Assembly (NCBI RefSeq): GCF_001936575.1
Contig: NZ_MSMP01000001.1
Span: 1 to 64,000, forward strand
Direction: 5' to 3'
Source of the DNA: Tenacibaculum agarivorans
GTDB lineage: Bacteria > Bacteroidota > Bacteroidia > Flavobacteriales > Flavobacteriaceae
Length of the DNA: 64,000 nucleotides
Both the position numbers and the translations under genes were made by a program. The notes below the pieces were generated by a model. The model made no database searches. It worked only from the letters and a program-made list of their open reading frames with translations, and was not told the origin of the DNA. This document shows positions 1 through 11,338 of the stretch, piece by piece (position 1 is the stretch's first letter; each line of letters starts with the position of its first letter).

Positions 1-3000
1 TAGCATCATTCAGCATGTACTCAATACGTTCTTCTGGATAGCCTGAATCAATAGGAACATAAGCGCCTCCTGATTTTAAAACGCCTAAAATTCCAACTAG
101 TAATTCTAAACTACGATCCATACAAACACCTACCAACGTGTCTGGCTGTATGCCTTGATCTCGTAAATAATGAGCTAATTGATTTGAACGCTGATCTAAT
201 GCTGCATATGTTAGTGTTGTTCCTTCAAAAGAAATTGCAACCGCTTCTGGTGTTTTCTCAACCTGGGCTGTAAACAATTCAACAACAGTTTTTTCTGATG
301 GATAAGCTAATGCTGTAGCATTAAATACTTCTAATATTTCTTGTTCTTCTTCTGGTGATACAATTCCTAAACTTGCTACTAATGTTGTTTGTTCTGTTTC
401 TAAACCTTCTAATAGCTGAGTTAAGGCTTCTTGCATATACACAAGAATACGTTCTGATTCAATACTTTCTTCAATCTGAGCTGTTAATCCAAAGTCAACT
501 CCGTAATCATCAACACTTAATCCAAACGGGTAATTAGTACGCTCTTGACCTCCTAACACCTTCATTCCTAAACTAAGGAACACTTCATCTTCTTCATTTT
601 CAAGCGATCTAGAAGAATGGCGATAATTTAATAAAGCACTAAACAAAGGAACTTCGTTAGAAATATCACTCCAACCTTGAATACTTGATAATGGCGTTTG
701 TTCATAGGATAATAATTCCTGCAATCTTTGCTTTACTTCTTGAATATATTCGAAAATACTTCCCTCAAAATCAATATAAAACGGTAATGTATTAATTAAT
801 AACCCTAAAGAATCTGTTGCTGAAGAACCTTGTAATCTTCCTGAAAATAACGAACCGAAAATAGCATAGTCTGTATTACTACACTTTCCTACAACTAATC
901 CATATGCTGCATGAAAAACTACAGCAGGACTCATACCCATTTTTGTACTTACCCTACGAATTTTCTCACTCAGGGTTTGTGGTAAAATGACTACAGATTC
1001 TTTTATAGATGATGCTTTTACTTGAATATTTGACAATTCGAATGGATAGCTTGGCGTATCTATGGCACTCAACAGTTCTTTGAAGTATGACTCACTATTA
1101 TTAGTCGCTTGCTGGTGTAAAGTGTGACCAATAAAATCTCTATATAAAGCAGGCTCAGGTAAACTCGCTACATCTTCTAAAACATATGACTTAATCTCTG
1201 AAACAATCTTCTCTATACCAACATGATCCATAATTAAGTGATGTTCTAATAAGATCAAATAATACGTATCATTCTGTAGATCGTCTGCTGTTTGTATCGC
1301 TATTAATGGAGCTTTAGAAACATCTAACCATTGATTTCTACGAGCCGTTAGTGCTTTTAATTCTGATAAAACATCTTTTGATGCTTCTACTGTTATTTCT
1401 TCTACTGATAATTTCGCTTCTCTAAGGACTACCTGAACTGGTTTTGGCAAGCCTTTATTTATAAAAGCAGTGCGTAAAACGTCGTGACGGTTTATCACAA
1501 ACTGCATAGCCTCTATAAAAGAACTACGCTTTTCTTTAGTTGTAAAGGATAATAAATTTGGTGTAATGTATGGATCTCCTTCATTTTTATCACTCATTAA
1601 GTGATGGAAATACATTCCTTCCTGTAATGGCGACAGCGGATAGATGTCTTGAATATTAGATACATCACCTTCAATACTACTCACGATTTTATCTAGATGA
1701 TCTTGTTCAAAATCCAATAATGGGACCATTGTTGGAATAATGCGCTCAGTATCTACTGTAATTCCATTTGCTGGAACTTGATAAACTGCTGTAGAAGATG
1801 ATAAACTATCACTAATTCCTGCTATGGTAGGAGTAGCAAAAATATCTCTTACTGTGATATTTAAATCGTGTTTTTGCAGGTGTGAAATCAACTCTACAAC
1901 AAGCAGGCTATGACCACCTAATTCAAAGAAATTATCATAAACACCTATTTTCTCAAGCCCTAACAACTCTTGCCAAATACCCACCAACTTCGCTTGAATG
2001 GCTGTACTAGGTCCCACATAACTTTCTCTAGATAACAAACTATCTTCTGGGGCAGGTAACGCTTTTTTATCTAACTTACCATTAGCTGTTAAAGGCAATA
2101 CTTCTAATTCCACCCATATCTTTGGCACCATGTAACTTGGTAATAAAGAAGCTAGTTTTTCCTCAGTGGCTGTCTTATCAAAATTTTCCGAAACCACAAC
2201 ATAACCAACTAAACGCTTCCCTCCAATAGCAGCAGTTTGAACAACTACACAACTACTTTCTATTGTTGAAATTTGAGACAAAGCATACTCAATTTCTCCT
2301 AACTCAATACGATAACCTCGAAGATTAACCTGTGCATCTTTTCTACCAACAAATCTTAAATTTCCATCTTCCTGCCAATACGCTAAATCCCCTGTTTTAT
2401 ATACTCGTAATCCTGAATGAAAAGGATTGTCTATAAATTTATCTGATGTTAATACAGGTCTATTTAAATATCCTTTTGCAACACCTGCACCTGATGCCCA
2501 TAACTCTCCTACAACACCTTCTGGACACAAATTTCCAGAGGAATCAACTATATATAATTTTGTATTTGCAATAGGCTTACCAATAGGAATACTTTGCGAT
2601 AATTGATCTACATGATAGTAACTAACACAAACTGTAGCCTCTGTAGGTCCATATGTATTATAAATAGCAACCTTATCATAAATCTTATCTACATAAGAAC
2701 TTTTTAAAACATCTCCACCACTAATAACAACACGTAAAGACAACTCTTCTATACTATCTTCCGAGTTTATATATGATACCATGTAAGGGTTTGTACTTAG
2801 TAAAGTAACTTTTGCTTCTTTACATAGATCAACAAGAGATGAAAAATCTGTACGATCTTCTGCTATAACTAATTTACCTCCTACACTTAAAATTGGGAAT
2901 AACTCTTCAATAGAAGTATCAAATGAAATTGTAGATTGACTTAAAATAACATCTGAACTGTTTATATTAAAATAAGATGAAAAGGTTAACACATAATCTA

Positions 3001-6000
3001 CTAAAGAATTATGTGTTACTTCAACTCCTTTAGGTTTTCCAGTACTACCTGAAGTGTAAATTACATATGCTAAATCTTCAACCGAACGATCTACAATTAA
3101 CTCTTTATGATTAACTGCACAAATCTTGTCCCAATCTTGATCTAATACAATATTTTCAAAAGGAATCTCTTCTGGTAATAACTCCTTTGTAGCAGTATCT
3201 GTAATCACTATACCTAATTCTGCATCCAAAAGCATATAAGATATACGATCTTTAGGATAACTTGGATCAATAGGTACGTACGCCCCACCTGATTTTAAAA
3301 TACCTAAAATACCAACTAATACATCTAAACTGCGATCCAAACAAAGACCAACTAAAGAATTCTTAGTAACTCCTTTTGCTATTAAATAATACGCTAAATC
3401 TTCTGAACGAGCATTTAATTCGCTGTAGGTTAAGCTATCATTCTTAAATGCTAGTGCAATACTATCTGGATTATTAGTAACCTGAGTTTCGAAAAGATCT
3501 AAAAAAGTAATCTCTGAGTTATACGTAACATCAGTAGCATTAAATATGTTTAATAATTTGAGGCGCTCTTCTCCAGATACAATATCTAATGAACTTATCA
3601 AACTTGAAGGAGCATCTACTAAAGATTTTAATAAATCTTCTAATGCAGTCTCCATATAATTCAAAATACGGTCTGAGTCAATCCCTGAAATGATTTGAGC
3701 AGTCAAACCAAAAGTATCTCCATAATCATCAACATCTATCGAAAAAGGATAATTTGTACGCTCTCCTGAATTCAATATTGTAGCTCCTAAATCATGATCA
3801 TTACTCAAACCACCCTCTGGAGTAACTTGACTATGACGATAATTTAATAATGCGCTAAATAAAGCAGTATCATTTGAAATTCCGCTCCATCCTTGAATAG
3901 CAGATAATGGCGTTTGCTCATAAGGTAATAAAGCACCTAATAATTCCTGAACACTACTAATATAAGCTGAAACACTTCCTTGTAAAGAAACTAAAAATGG
4001 TAAGGTATTGATAAATAATCCTAACGAATCTGAAGCCCCTAAAGAACCTTGTAAACGACCCGAAAATAAACTTCCAAATAATGCATAGTCACTTCCACTA
4101 CATCTACCAACTACTAAACCAAAAGCAGCATGAAATAATACTGCTGGACTCATTCCTAATCGAGTACTAACCGATCTAATAGTTGTACTCAATTCTATCC
4201 CTAAAACACATTGTGATTCTTCTATATTTAAGCCTCCTTGCTGAATATTTGACAAACCAAATGGATAAGTAGGAGTATCAATATTACCTAATAAATTCTT
4301 AAAATAAGTAGCGCTGTCATTAACTTCACGTTGATGTAATGTATGACCAATAAAGTCTCTATATAAGACTGGAGTTGCTAAACTTGATCCTTCTCCTAAT
4401 AAATAACTAACAATTTCTGATACGATTTTCTCTAAACCTACATGATCTAAAATCAAATGATGTTGGTTAATTACTAAATAATACAGATCATTCTTAACAT
4501 CATCTGCAATCTTTAAGTCTAATAGTGGAGCATTAGAAACATCTAACCATTGACTTCCTGGTTTTGTACAATCCTTTAGGCTTGATAATATGTCTTCTGA
4601 AGCTTCCAAATTCAACTCTAAATTCTCCACAGGTAAAGTTGCATTTCTAAGTACTACTTGAACTGCCTTTGGTAATCCTGAACTAACAACACAAGTACGT
4701 AAAACATCATGACGATTCACTACAAACTGTAATGCTTCTATAAATGTCGAACGTTTCTGTTCACTAGTAAAAGAAAGTAAGTTTGATAGCACATATGGAT
4801 CTCCTTTAGATCTATCACTCATCAAGTGATGGAAATACATTCCTTCTTGTAGTGGTGATAAAGGATATATATCTTGAATATTAGTAACTCCTCCTGAAAT
4901 TTGTGAAACTACTATATCAAGAGTTTTCTGATCAAAATCCAATAATGGAACCATACTTGGTACAATATGATCTGTATCTTCTTTGATACCGTTAGCTGGA
5001 ACTTCATATGATGTATTTGAAGAGGATAATTGCGTACTAATAGCAGCAATTGTAAAATTTGAAAAAATATCTTTAACCGCTACATGAATACCTGATTTCT
5101 GTAAACGTGAAATTAGTTGTACCACCAATAAACTATGTCCTCCTAATTCAAAGAAATTATCGTGTATTCCTATCTGTTCTACTCCTAATATATCTTGCCA
5201 AATAGAAACTAATTGTTCTTCTGTTTCATTTCTTGGAGCTACGTATTCTTTTGTTGATAATAATGATCCTTCAGGTTCTGGTAATGCTTTTCTATCCAAC
5301 TTACCACTTGGAGTTAATGGCATAGCATCTAATTCAACCCAAATTAATGGGACCATGTATTCTGGTAAACTCTCCTTTACTATTAACTCAATAGCTTCTT
5401 TTTCAAAAGATTCTTCTGAAACTACATAACCTATTAATCGTTTATTTCCAGTAACGTCTTCTTTTGCTAATACACAACATTGCGTAATTGATGTTATGTT
5501 TGATAATGCGCTCTCTATCTCTCCAAGTTCGATTCGATAACCTCGAACTTTTACCTGAGTATCTCCTCTACCTACATATTCAATTGTACCATCTGGTAGC
5601 CACTTTGCTAAATCTCCTGTTTTATAGATTCGTTCACCTGCTACAAATGGATTATCAACAAATTTCTCTGATGTTAATGCTTCTCGATTCAAGTATCCTC
5701 TAGCTACTCCTTTTCCGCCTACACATAGTTCTCCTACAACTCCCACAGGAACTAATTCTGTAGACTCATTAACAATATAAATCTGTGTGTTTGCTATTGG
5801 GCGTCCAATAGTTTGTACTCCTCCTAACTCTCTTTTAATAAAAGTACTATAGGTAGTGGCTTCTGATGGACCATATAAATCGTAAACTGAGCTTACTGAA
5901 CTCTCCTTGTAAATACGATCAACTAAACTTGGCAATAAGGGTTCTCCTGCTAAATTAATGGTCTGTACACTATTCGGTAACTTCCCCGATTCTAATAATC

Positions 6001-9000
6001 CTTGTAAAACACTTGGAACAGTGTTTATCAAAGAAACTTCTACAGATTCACCTTCTGCTAACGATAATAAATTATCTACTAACTCTAGTTTAGAACCACA
6101 ACATAAACTCGTGAAGATTTCAAATATTGATAAGTCAAAGTTCATTGAAGTACTACACAACATTCCTAGCCCTAAAGAATCCTTAAAATTCTCAATAGAC
6201 CACTGTACTAAATTGAGCATGTTACCATGTTCAATCATAACTCCCTTGGGCTTACCCGTACTCCCTGAAGTGTAAATAATATAGGCTAAATCAGCACTTG
6301 AAAGTGATTGATAATTTAATTCACTTGTACTTTGAGATAAAATAGCTCCATTCTCTTCGTCTAGAGTTATCACCGTAATTCCTGTAATTTGATCTAGAAC
6401 ACTACTTGTAGCTGTATTAGAAACTACTAAACTCGCCTGTGTATCTTCTAAAATATAGGCAATACGATCACTTGGATACTTCGGATCAATCGGAACATAA
6501 GCGCCTCCTGATTTTAGAGTTCCTAAAATACCCACTATCATCTCTAAACTACGATCAATACAAATACCTACTAGGCTATCCGATGTTACTCCTTGATCTC
6601 GTAAATAACGACCTAATTGATTTGAACGGTCATCCAATTCTTTATAGCTTAAAGTATTTCCTTTATACACTACAGCAGAATTGTCTGGTGATTTTTTTAC
6701 CTGATCTGCAAATAACTCTAAAATCGTATTACAACTGCTATATTCAGTAGTTGTTGTATTGAAATCCTCCAACAATTGGGAAATTTCTGATTCTGGTAGA
6801 ATATTTATGCTAGTAACAGCTAACTCTTTTTCTGTTTGTAAGCCTTTTAATAACTGAGTCAATACCTCTTCCATATAGTTTAGTAGACGACTTGGAATGA
6901 TAGTATTGCTAACTTGGACTTCTAATCGAAAATCATCTCCATAATCATCCACATTTAGCATAAAAGGATAATTAGTACGTTCTTGACTTTCTATGGTTTG
7001 AATTCCTAACTTCTTTGTGATTTCTTCTGTTTCTGAAACGGTTGAAGAGTGACGAAAATTCAATAATGCACTGAATAGTGGAATTTCATTAGAGATTCCA
7101 CTCCAAGATTGAATATCTGCTAAGGAAGTTTGTTCATAAGATAATAAGTCTTCTAACCCCTGTTTTACAGCAATTATATATTCAGAAATAGTTCCTTTTA
7201 ACGCTGTAAAGAAAGGTAAGGTATTGATAAATAGACCTAATGAATCTGCTGAATTTAAAGTCCCTTGTAAACGCCCTGAAAATAAGGATCCGAAAATAGC
7301 ATACGATGTATTACTACACCTTCCTACAACTAATCCATATGCTGCATGAAAAAGTACTGCTGGACTGATTCCTAAATTGGTACAAACTACTCGAATTTCT
7401 TTACTTAATGCTTTAGGTAAAACAGTACTTGTTTCTTCTACATCTGTACCATTTCCTAAAACATTTGATAAAGCGAACGGATAAGTTGGTTCATCTATTT
7501 CTCCTAATAATTCTGTAAAATACGATTCACTATCATTGATTGACTGTGCATGTAATGTATGACCAATAAAATCTCGATAAAGAACTGGAGTTGGAAGGCT
7601 GTTTATATTTTCTGAAACATACATTTCCATTTCAGAAACAATTTTTTCCATTCCTACATGATCTAGTACTAAATGATGCTGTTGAAGTAGTAAATAATAA
7701 CATCCCTTTTCTAAATCATCAGCTATTGTTACCTGTAATAAAGGAGCTTTAGCAACATCCATCCATTGATTCTCAGGAGTTCGAAGTGATTCTAATTCAG
7801 ATACTACATCCTTAGTAGAATCATTAACTTTTAAATGTTCTACTAATAACTTTGCTTCTTTAAGCACTACTTGTACTGCCTTTGGTAAACCTTTACTCAA
7901 CATACAAGTACGTAACACATCATGTCGATTCACTATAAATTGCAAAGCCTCTATAAAAGTTACTCTTTTCTCTTGATCTGAAAATGATAGCAAACTCGAT
8001 ATTATGTAAGGGTCACCTTCATTTTTATCACTCATTAAATAATGAAAGTACATACCTTCCTGTAATGGTGATAATGGATAAATATCTTGAATATTGGCAA
8101 CTCCTCCTTCTACTTGAGAAATGATTTTATCTATATCTTCCTGTTCAAAATCAATTAAAGGAACCATGCTTGGAGTGATATACTCTGTATCTGGAGTAAT
8201 TCCATTTTCGGGAACTTGATACACTGTATTTGAAACGGATACATTTGCGGCAATAGAAGCTATTGTTGGACTTGCGAATATATTTTTTGCTTCCACATAA
8301 TATCCAATGGTTTGTAAACGTGAAATTAATTGTACTACTAGTAAACTATGGCCTCCTAATTCAAAGAAATCGTCGTACACTCCAATTTTTTCTATCCCAA
8401 GTAATTCTTGCCAAATAGAAACTAATGTTGACTCCAATTCATTTCTAGGAGCCACATATTGGTTACTTGACAAATCTGAAATATTTGGATTTGGTAATGC
8501 TTTTCGATCTAACTTTCCATTGTTAGTTAGTGGCATTGACTCCATTTCTACCCAAATTAATGGGACCATGTAGTCTGGTAAATTCTTTCTTAGTTCTGAT
8601 TGAACAACTTCTTTTTCAAATGCTTCTTCTAAAACTACATATCCTACCAAGCGCTTATTTCCAACAACATCTTCTTTTGCTAATACACAACATTGACTAA
8701 TTGATGGTATGTTAGATAATACGCTTTCAATTTCACCAAGTTCAATTCGATATCCTCGAATCTTTATCTGTGCATCTTTTCTTCCAATGAACTCAATATT
8801 ACCATCAGGTAACCATTTCGCTAAATCACCTGTTTTATATAATCTATCTCCTTTTTTAAATGGATTATCTACAAACTTTTCTTCAGTTAATTCTTCATTA
8901 TTCAAATACCCCCTACCTACTCCAGATCCTCCTACTACTAATTCTCCGACAACTCCTACTGGAACTAAATTCATTTCAGAATTAGTAACGTAAGCAAAGC

Positions 9001-11338
9001 TGTTTTTAATAGGCCTCCCTATCGGAAGAGAAACTTTAGTATTAACTATCTCATATGTAGTTGAAAATGTGGTATTCTCTGTTGGTCCATACCCGTTAAT
9101 TATAGTAAGATTTGGGTATAATTCTTTTAGTTTATTAGTATAGTTAAACAATACAACATCACCTCCAACTAATAGGTATTTTAGGGATGAAAAAATACTT
9201 GGATCTTCATCAACCAATTGATGAAACCAAGAAGCAGTCATCCACAAAGTATTCACTTCTTTTTCTAGTAATGTTGCTTTTAAATTTGCTCCATTTAAAA
9301 GCGTTTCTTTTGTTGTAAGTATTAATTCTCCTCCATTTAAAAGTGTCCCCCAGTATTCTATAGTAGTAGCGTCAAAAGAAATAGAACCAGTAGACAACCA
9401 AACAGTATCTGAATTTAATGTAACATAATCACAACTTAATGCTAAACTAATAATGTTTTTATGTTCTATCTGAACTCCCTTTGGTCTTCCAGTACTTCCT
9501 GAGGTATAGATTATATAAGCTAGATCATTCGGCTTAATAATATGTTCTAATATTTTTTCTGAATAGTTTGAAATTAATTCATCCCAATTTTCATCTAGAG
9601 AAATAGTATTTATATTTTCTCTTCTTGACAATGCTTCACTATTTGCTTTAGAGCTTAATACTATTTGAATATCAGCATCTTTCAACATAAAATCGATACG
9701 ATCTTCAGGATAATTAGGATCAATAGGAACGTATGCTGCGCCAGACTTTAAAATTCCTAGAATTCCGATAATTAACTCTAAGCTACGATTCATACAAACT
9801 CCTACAAATACATTTGGTTGTACTCCGTTTGCTCGTAAATAATGTGCTAATTGATTTGATTTTTCATCTAACGTTTTGTAAGATATGGTCCTATCTTCAA
9901 AAGAAATTGCATTTGCATTTGGTGTTTTTGCTACTTGTGCTTCAAATAATTCTACAATTGTTTTATCTGATGGGTATGCTTGTTCTGTAGCATTAAAAAC
10001 ATCTAATATTTGCTTGTTTTCTTGTTCAGTTAGAATGGATATATTTTTTAGTGGTTGCTCTAAATTCTCTTCAAACTGCCTTATAATAAAAAGTATTCTT
10101 TCTGTTAGCTTTTCTATCTCTTCTTTATCAAAATATTCTTGAAGAAAATCAACATTTAAAATTAGTGATGAATCTTCTCCATAATCACACCAGCGAAACG
10201 ATAATGGGACTTCTAAATCGACGATTGTAGATAAGTGTTTTATGACTATCTGTAGTCCAGATTCTAATGACTTTGGAAGCGGAAATGGTTCATAGTTAAC
10301 TATGATATCAAAAAGTTGTTTTCTACTTTCTGACAATAATTTTAATGATCTATTTAAATGTGAAATTGGATATTGCCTATACCTATAATCGTTACGTTGC
10401 GTTTTTTTTATGTTTGTAATAAAATCTAATAACGTTTCATTTGAATTATACTCTCCTTTAAAAGGAAGTATACTAGAGAACATTCCTAATGCTTTACGTT
10501 CTGCACGGCTAACTCTGTTATGAACTGGTACTCCAAAACTAAACTCTTTCTTGTCTGTAGTTTTTCCAAAATATAGTAACAATGCCGCTATTGTAAATTG
10601 CGGTAAACTGGCTTTTGTTTTTTCTGTTAATCGACTAAATAATGCTTTATCAGATTCAGAAGTATGTTTAGAAAATCTATAACCACCTTTTTTGTTACTT
10701 TTTTTATTAGGATTTATTACAGATTCAGGAATACTAGTAAATTTTTCTTTCCAATACACTGCATCTTTTTCATATTGTTGAGATGTTAAATACTCATTAT
10801 TCTTTTGAGTAATACTAAAATAAGATGGATATTTTTTTGGCTCAGTTTCTTCAATATTGTTTAATCTTCTATCATATTCATCTATTACATAGCTTACCAC
10901 TAAAGCAGAACCAAATCCATCATATATTAAATGATAATTCAAAACACACCACCAATGTATATCCTCAGCTATTTTTATAAGTGTATAATCGTATAATTTA
11001 TCTTGTGTTAAATCAAAAGCGGTATCTATTCTTCGTTGCATCCATTCTTTCGCTACTTTTTCTGGACTCTCCTCCTGTGAAAAATCTATTTCGTTTAAAT
11101 GAACTTCTGTATGATCTCCTATGTGAAACATAGGCTCGATTCCTGTAAAATCATACCTATAGTTATAAGTATCATAAACCGAAGATAAGCTAGCAACTAC
11201 ACTTTTAAATAAAGCGGTATCTAATGCTCCTGTGAGAACAACATATCCTCCCATATTATATATCGGACTCTGAGGATCTATTAATTGACCATAATACACC
11301 TCTAGCTGTGCTAAATGTAATTTCTGTTTTAGATTCAT
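1..11338 (-). CDS. Multimodular nonribosomal peptide synthetase (C-A-T-C-A-T-C-A-T-C-A..., C-terminus outside window)
   Basis: Giant NRPS, open at the left edge, with 3779 residues visible from the ATG at 11338. Modules: C1 (about 1-450; YHLIYDG at 135-141), A1 (YIIYTSGSTG at 608), T1 (GGHSLL, Ser998), C2 (HHLVLDH, His1222), A2 (1686), T2 (Ser2069), C3 (HHLILDH, His2294), A3 (YVIYTSGSTG at 2758), T3 (Ser3144), C4 (HHLIMDH, His3367), and the start of A4. Specificity pockets aligned by eye to PheA read DAIWLGGTF (A1, close to the classic Val code), DLFNNALTY (A2, the Ala code as I remember it) and DTESIGTVC (A3, close to the bacitracin Lys code). No epimerisation domain is visible. C1 resembles the N-terminal C domain of EntF/DhbF (LDPQSPIYN-like start, DGFG after the active site), which suggests an acyl- or aryl-capped start. 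The Ser of each T domain needs the PPTase encoded upstream. No terminal thioesterase, MbtH or product is visible here. Confidence 0.97.
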   Translation of the reverse strand, partial: MNLKQKLHLAQLEVYYGQLIDPQSPIYNMGGYVVLTGALDTALFKSVVASLSSVYDTYNYRYDFTGIEPMFHIGDHTEVHLNEIDFSQEESPEKVAKEWMQRRIDTAFDLTQDKLYDYTLIKIAEDIHWWCVLNYHLIYDGFGSALVVSYVIDEYDRRLNNIEETEPKKYPSYFSITQKNNEYLTSQQYEKDAVYWKEKFTSIPESVINPNKKSNKKGGYRFSKHTSESDKALFSRLTEKTKASLPQFTIAALLLYFGKTTDKKEFSFGVPVHNRVSRAERKALGMFSSILPFKGEYNSNETLLDFITNIKKTQRNDYRYRQYPISHLNRSLKLLSESRKQLFDIIVNYEPFPLPKSLESGLQIVIKHLSTIVDLEVPLSFRWCDYGEDSSLILNVDFLQEYFDKEEIEKLTERILFIIRQFEENLEQPLKNISILTEQENKQILDVFNATEQAYPSDKTIVELFEAQVAKTPNANAISFEDRTISYKTLDEKSNQLAHYLRANGVQPNVFVGVCMNRSLELIIGILGILKSGAAYVPIDPNYPEDRIDFMLKDADIQIVLSSKANSEALSRRENINTISLDENWDELISNYSEKILEHIIKPNDLAYIIYTSGSTGRPKGVQIEHKNIISLALSCDYVTLNSDTVWLSTGSISFDATTIEYWGTLLNGGELILTTKETLLNGANLKATLLEKEVNTLWMTASWFHQLVDEDPSIFSSLKYLLVGGDVVLFNYTNKLKELYPNLTIINGYGPTENTTFSTTYEIVNTKVSLPIGRPIKNSFAYVTNSEMNLVPVGVVGELVVGGSGVGRGYLNNEELTEEKFVDNPFKKGDRLYKTGDLAKWLPDGNIEFIGRKDAQIKIRGYRIELGEIESVLSNIPSISQCCVLAKEDVVGNKRLVGYVVLEEAFEKEVVQSELRKNLPDYMVPLIWVEMESMPLTNNGKLDRKALPNPNISDLSSNQYVAPRNELESTLVSIWQELLGIEKIGVYDDFFELGGHSLLVVQLISRLQTIGYYVEAKNIFASPTIASIAANVSVSNTVYQVPENGITPDTEYITPSMVPLIDFEQEDIDKIISQVEGGVANIQDIYPLSPLQEGMYFHYLMSDKNEGDPYIISSLLSFSDQEKRVTFIEALQFIVNRHDVLRTCMLSKGLPKAVQVVLKEAKLLVEHLKVNDSTKDVVSELESLRTPENQWMDVAKAPLLQVTIADDLEKGCYYLLLQQHHLVLDHVGMEKIVSEMEMYVSENINSLPTPVLYRDFIGHTLHAQSINDSESYFTELLGEIDEPTYPFALSNVLGNGTDVEETSTVLPKALSKEIRVVCTNLGISPAVLFHAAYGLVVGRCSNTSYAIFGSLFSGRLQGTLNSADSLGLFINTLPFFTALKGTISEYIIAVKQGLEDLLSYEQTSLADIQSWSGISNEIPLFSALLNFRHSSTVSETEEITKKLGIQTIESQERTNYPFMLNVDDYGDDFRLEVQVSNTIIPSRLLNYMEEVLTQLLKGLQTEKELAVTSINILPESEISQLLEDFNTTTTEYSSCNTILELFADQVKKSPDNSAVVYKGNTLSYKELDDRSNQLGRYLRDQGVTSDSLVGICIDRSLEMIVGILGTLKSGGAYVPIDPKYPSDRIAYILEDTQASLVVSNTATSSVLDQITGITVITLDEENGAILSQSTSELNYQSLSSADLAYIIYTSGSTGKPKGVMIEHGNMLNLVQWSIENFKDSLGLGMLCSTSMNFDLSIFEIFTSLCCGSKLELVDNLLSLAEGESVEVSLINTVPSVLQGLLESGKLPNSVQTINLAGEPLLPSLVDRIYKESSVSSVYDLYGPSEATTYSTFIKRELGGVQTIGRPIANTQIYIVNESTELVPVGVVGELCVGGKGVARGYLNREALTSEKFVDNPFVAGERIYKTGDLAKWLPDGTIEYVGRGDTQVKVRGYRIELGEIESALSNITSITQCCVLAKEDVTGNKRLIGYVVSEESFEKEAIELIVKESLPEYMVPLIWVELDAMPLTPSGKLDRKALPEPEGSLLSTKEYVAPRNETEEQLVSIWQDILGVEQIGIHDNFFELGGHSLLVVQLISRLQKSGIHVAVKDIFSNFTIAAISTQLSSSNTSYEVPANGIKEDTDHIVPSMVPLLDFDQKTLDIVVSQISGGVTNIQDIYPLSPLQEGMYFHHLMSDRSKGDPYVLSNLLSFTSEQKRSTFIEALQFVVNRHDVLRTCVVSSGLPKAVQVVLRNATLPVENLELNLEASEDILSSLKDCTKPGSQWLDVSNAPLLDLKIADDVKNDLYYLVINQHHLILDHVGLEKIVSEIVSYLLGEGSSLATPVLYRDFIGHTLHQREVNDSATYFKNLLGNIDTPTYPFGLSNIQQGGLNIEESQCVLGIELSTTIRSVSTRLGMSPAVLFHAAFGLVVGRCSGSDYALFGSLFSGRLQGSLGASDSLGLFINTLPFLVSLQGSVSAYISSVQELLGALLPYEQTPLSAIQGWSGISNDTALFSALLNYRHSQVTPEGGLSNDHDLGATILNSGERTNYPFSIDVDDYGDTFGLTAQIISGIDSDRILNYMETALEDLLKSLVDAPSSLISSLDIVSGEERLKLLNIFNATDVTYNSEITFLDLFETQVTNNPDSIALAFKNDSLTYSELNARSEDLAYYLIAKGVTKNSLVGLCLDRSLDVLVGILGILKSGGAYVPIDPSYPKDRISYMLLDAELGIVITDTATKELLPEEIPFENIVLDQDWDKICAVNHKELIVDRSVEDLAYVIYTSGSTGKPKGVEVTHNSLVDYVLTFSSYFNINSSDVILSQSTISFDTSIEELFPILSVGGKLVIAEDRTDFSSLVDLCKEAKVTLLSTNPYMVSYINSEDSIEELSLRVVISGGDVLKSSYVDKIYDKVAIYNTYGPTEATVCVSYYHVDQLSQSIPIGKPIANTKLYIVDSSGNLCPEGVVGELWASGAGVAKGYLNRPVLTSDKFIDNPFHSGLRVYKTGDLAYWQEDGNLRFVGRKDAQVNLRGYRIELGEIEYALSQISTIESSCVVVQTAAIGGKRLVGYVVVSENFDKTATEEKLASLLPSYMVPKIWVELEVLPLTANGKLDKKALPAPEDSLLSRESYVGPSTAIQAKLVGIWQELLGLEKIGVYDNFFELGGHSLLVVELISHLQKHDLNITVRDIFATPTIAGISDSLSSSTAVYQVPANGITVDTERIIPTMVPLLDFEQDHLDKIVSSIEGDVSNIQDIYPLSPLQEGMYFHHLMSDKNEGDPYITPNLLSFTTKEKRSSFIEAMQFVINRHDVLRTAFINKGLPKPVQVVLREAKLSVEEITVEASKDVLSELKALTARRNQWLDVSKAPLIAIQTADDLQNDTYYLILLEHHLIMDHVGIEKIVSEIKSYVLEDVASLPEPALYRDFIGHTLHQQATNNSESYFKELLSAIDTPSYPFELSNIQVKASSIKESVVILPQTLSEKIRRVSTKMGMSPAVVFHAAYGLVVGKCSNTDYAIFGSLFSGRLQGSSATDSLGLLINTLPFYIDFEGSIFEYIQEVKQRLQELLSYEQTPLSSIQGWSDISNEVPLFSALLNYRHSSRSLENEEDEVFLSLGMKVLGGQERTNYPFGLSVDDYGVDFGLTAQIEESIESERILVYMQEALTQLLEGLETEQTTLVASLGIVSPEEEQEILEVFNATALAYPSEKTVVELFTAQVEKTPEAVAISFEGTTLTYAALDQRSNQLAHYLRDQGIQPDTLVGVCMDRSLELLVGILGVLKSGGAYVPIDSGYPEERIEYMLNDA

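Noticed and set aside
1861..8580. Long near-identical DNA repeats about 3.2 kb apart
   Set aside because: They are the repeated C-A-T modules of one NRPS gene, not mobile elements or a CRISPR array.
355..10142. Several plus-strand open frames of 60-105 codons inside the NRPS gene
   Set aside because: They are antisense to conserved NRPS motifs, recur at the same module positions and lack start signals.
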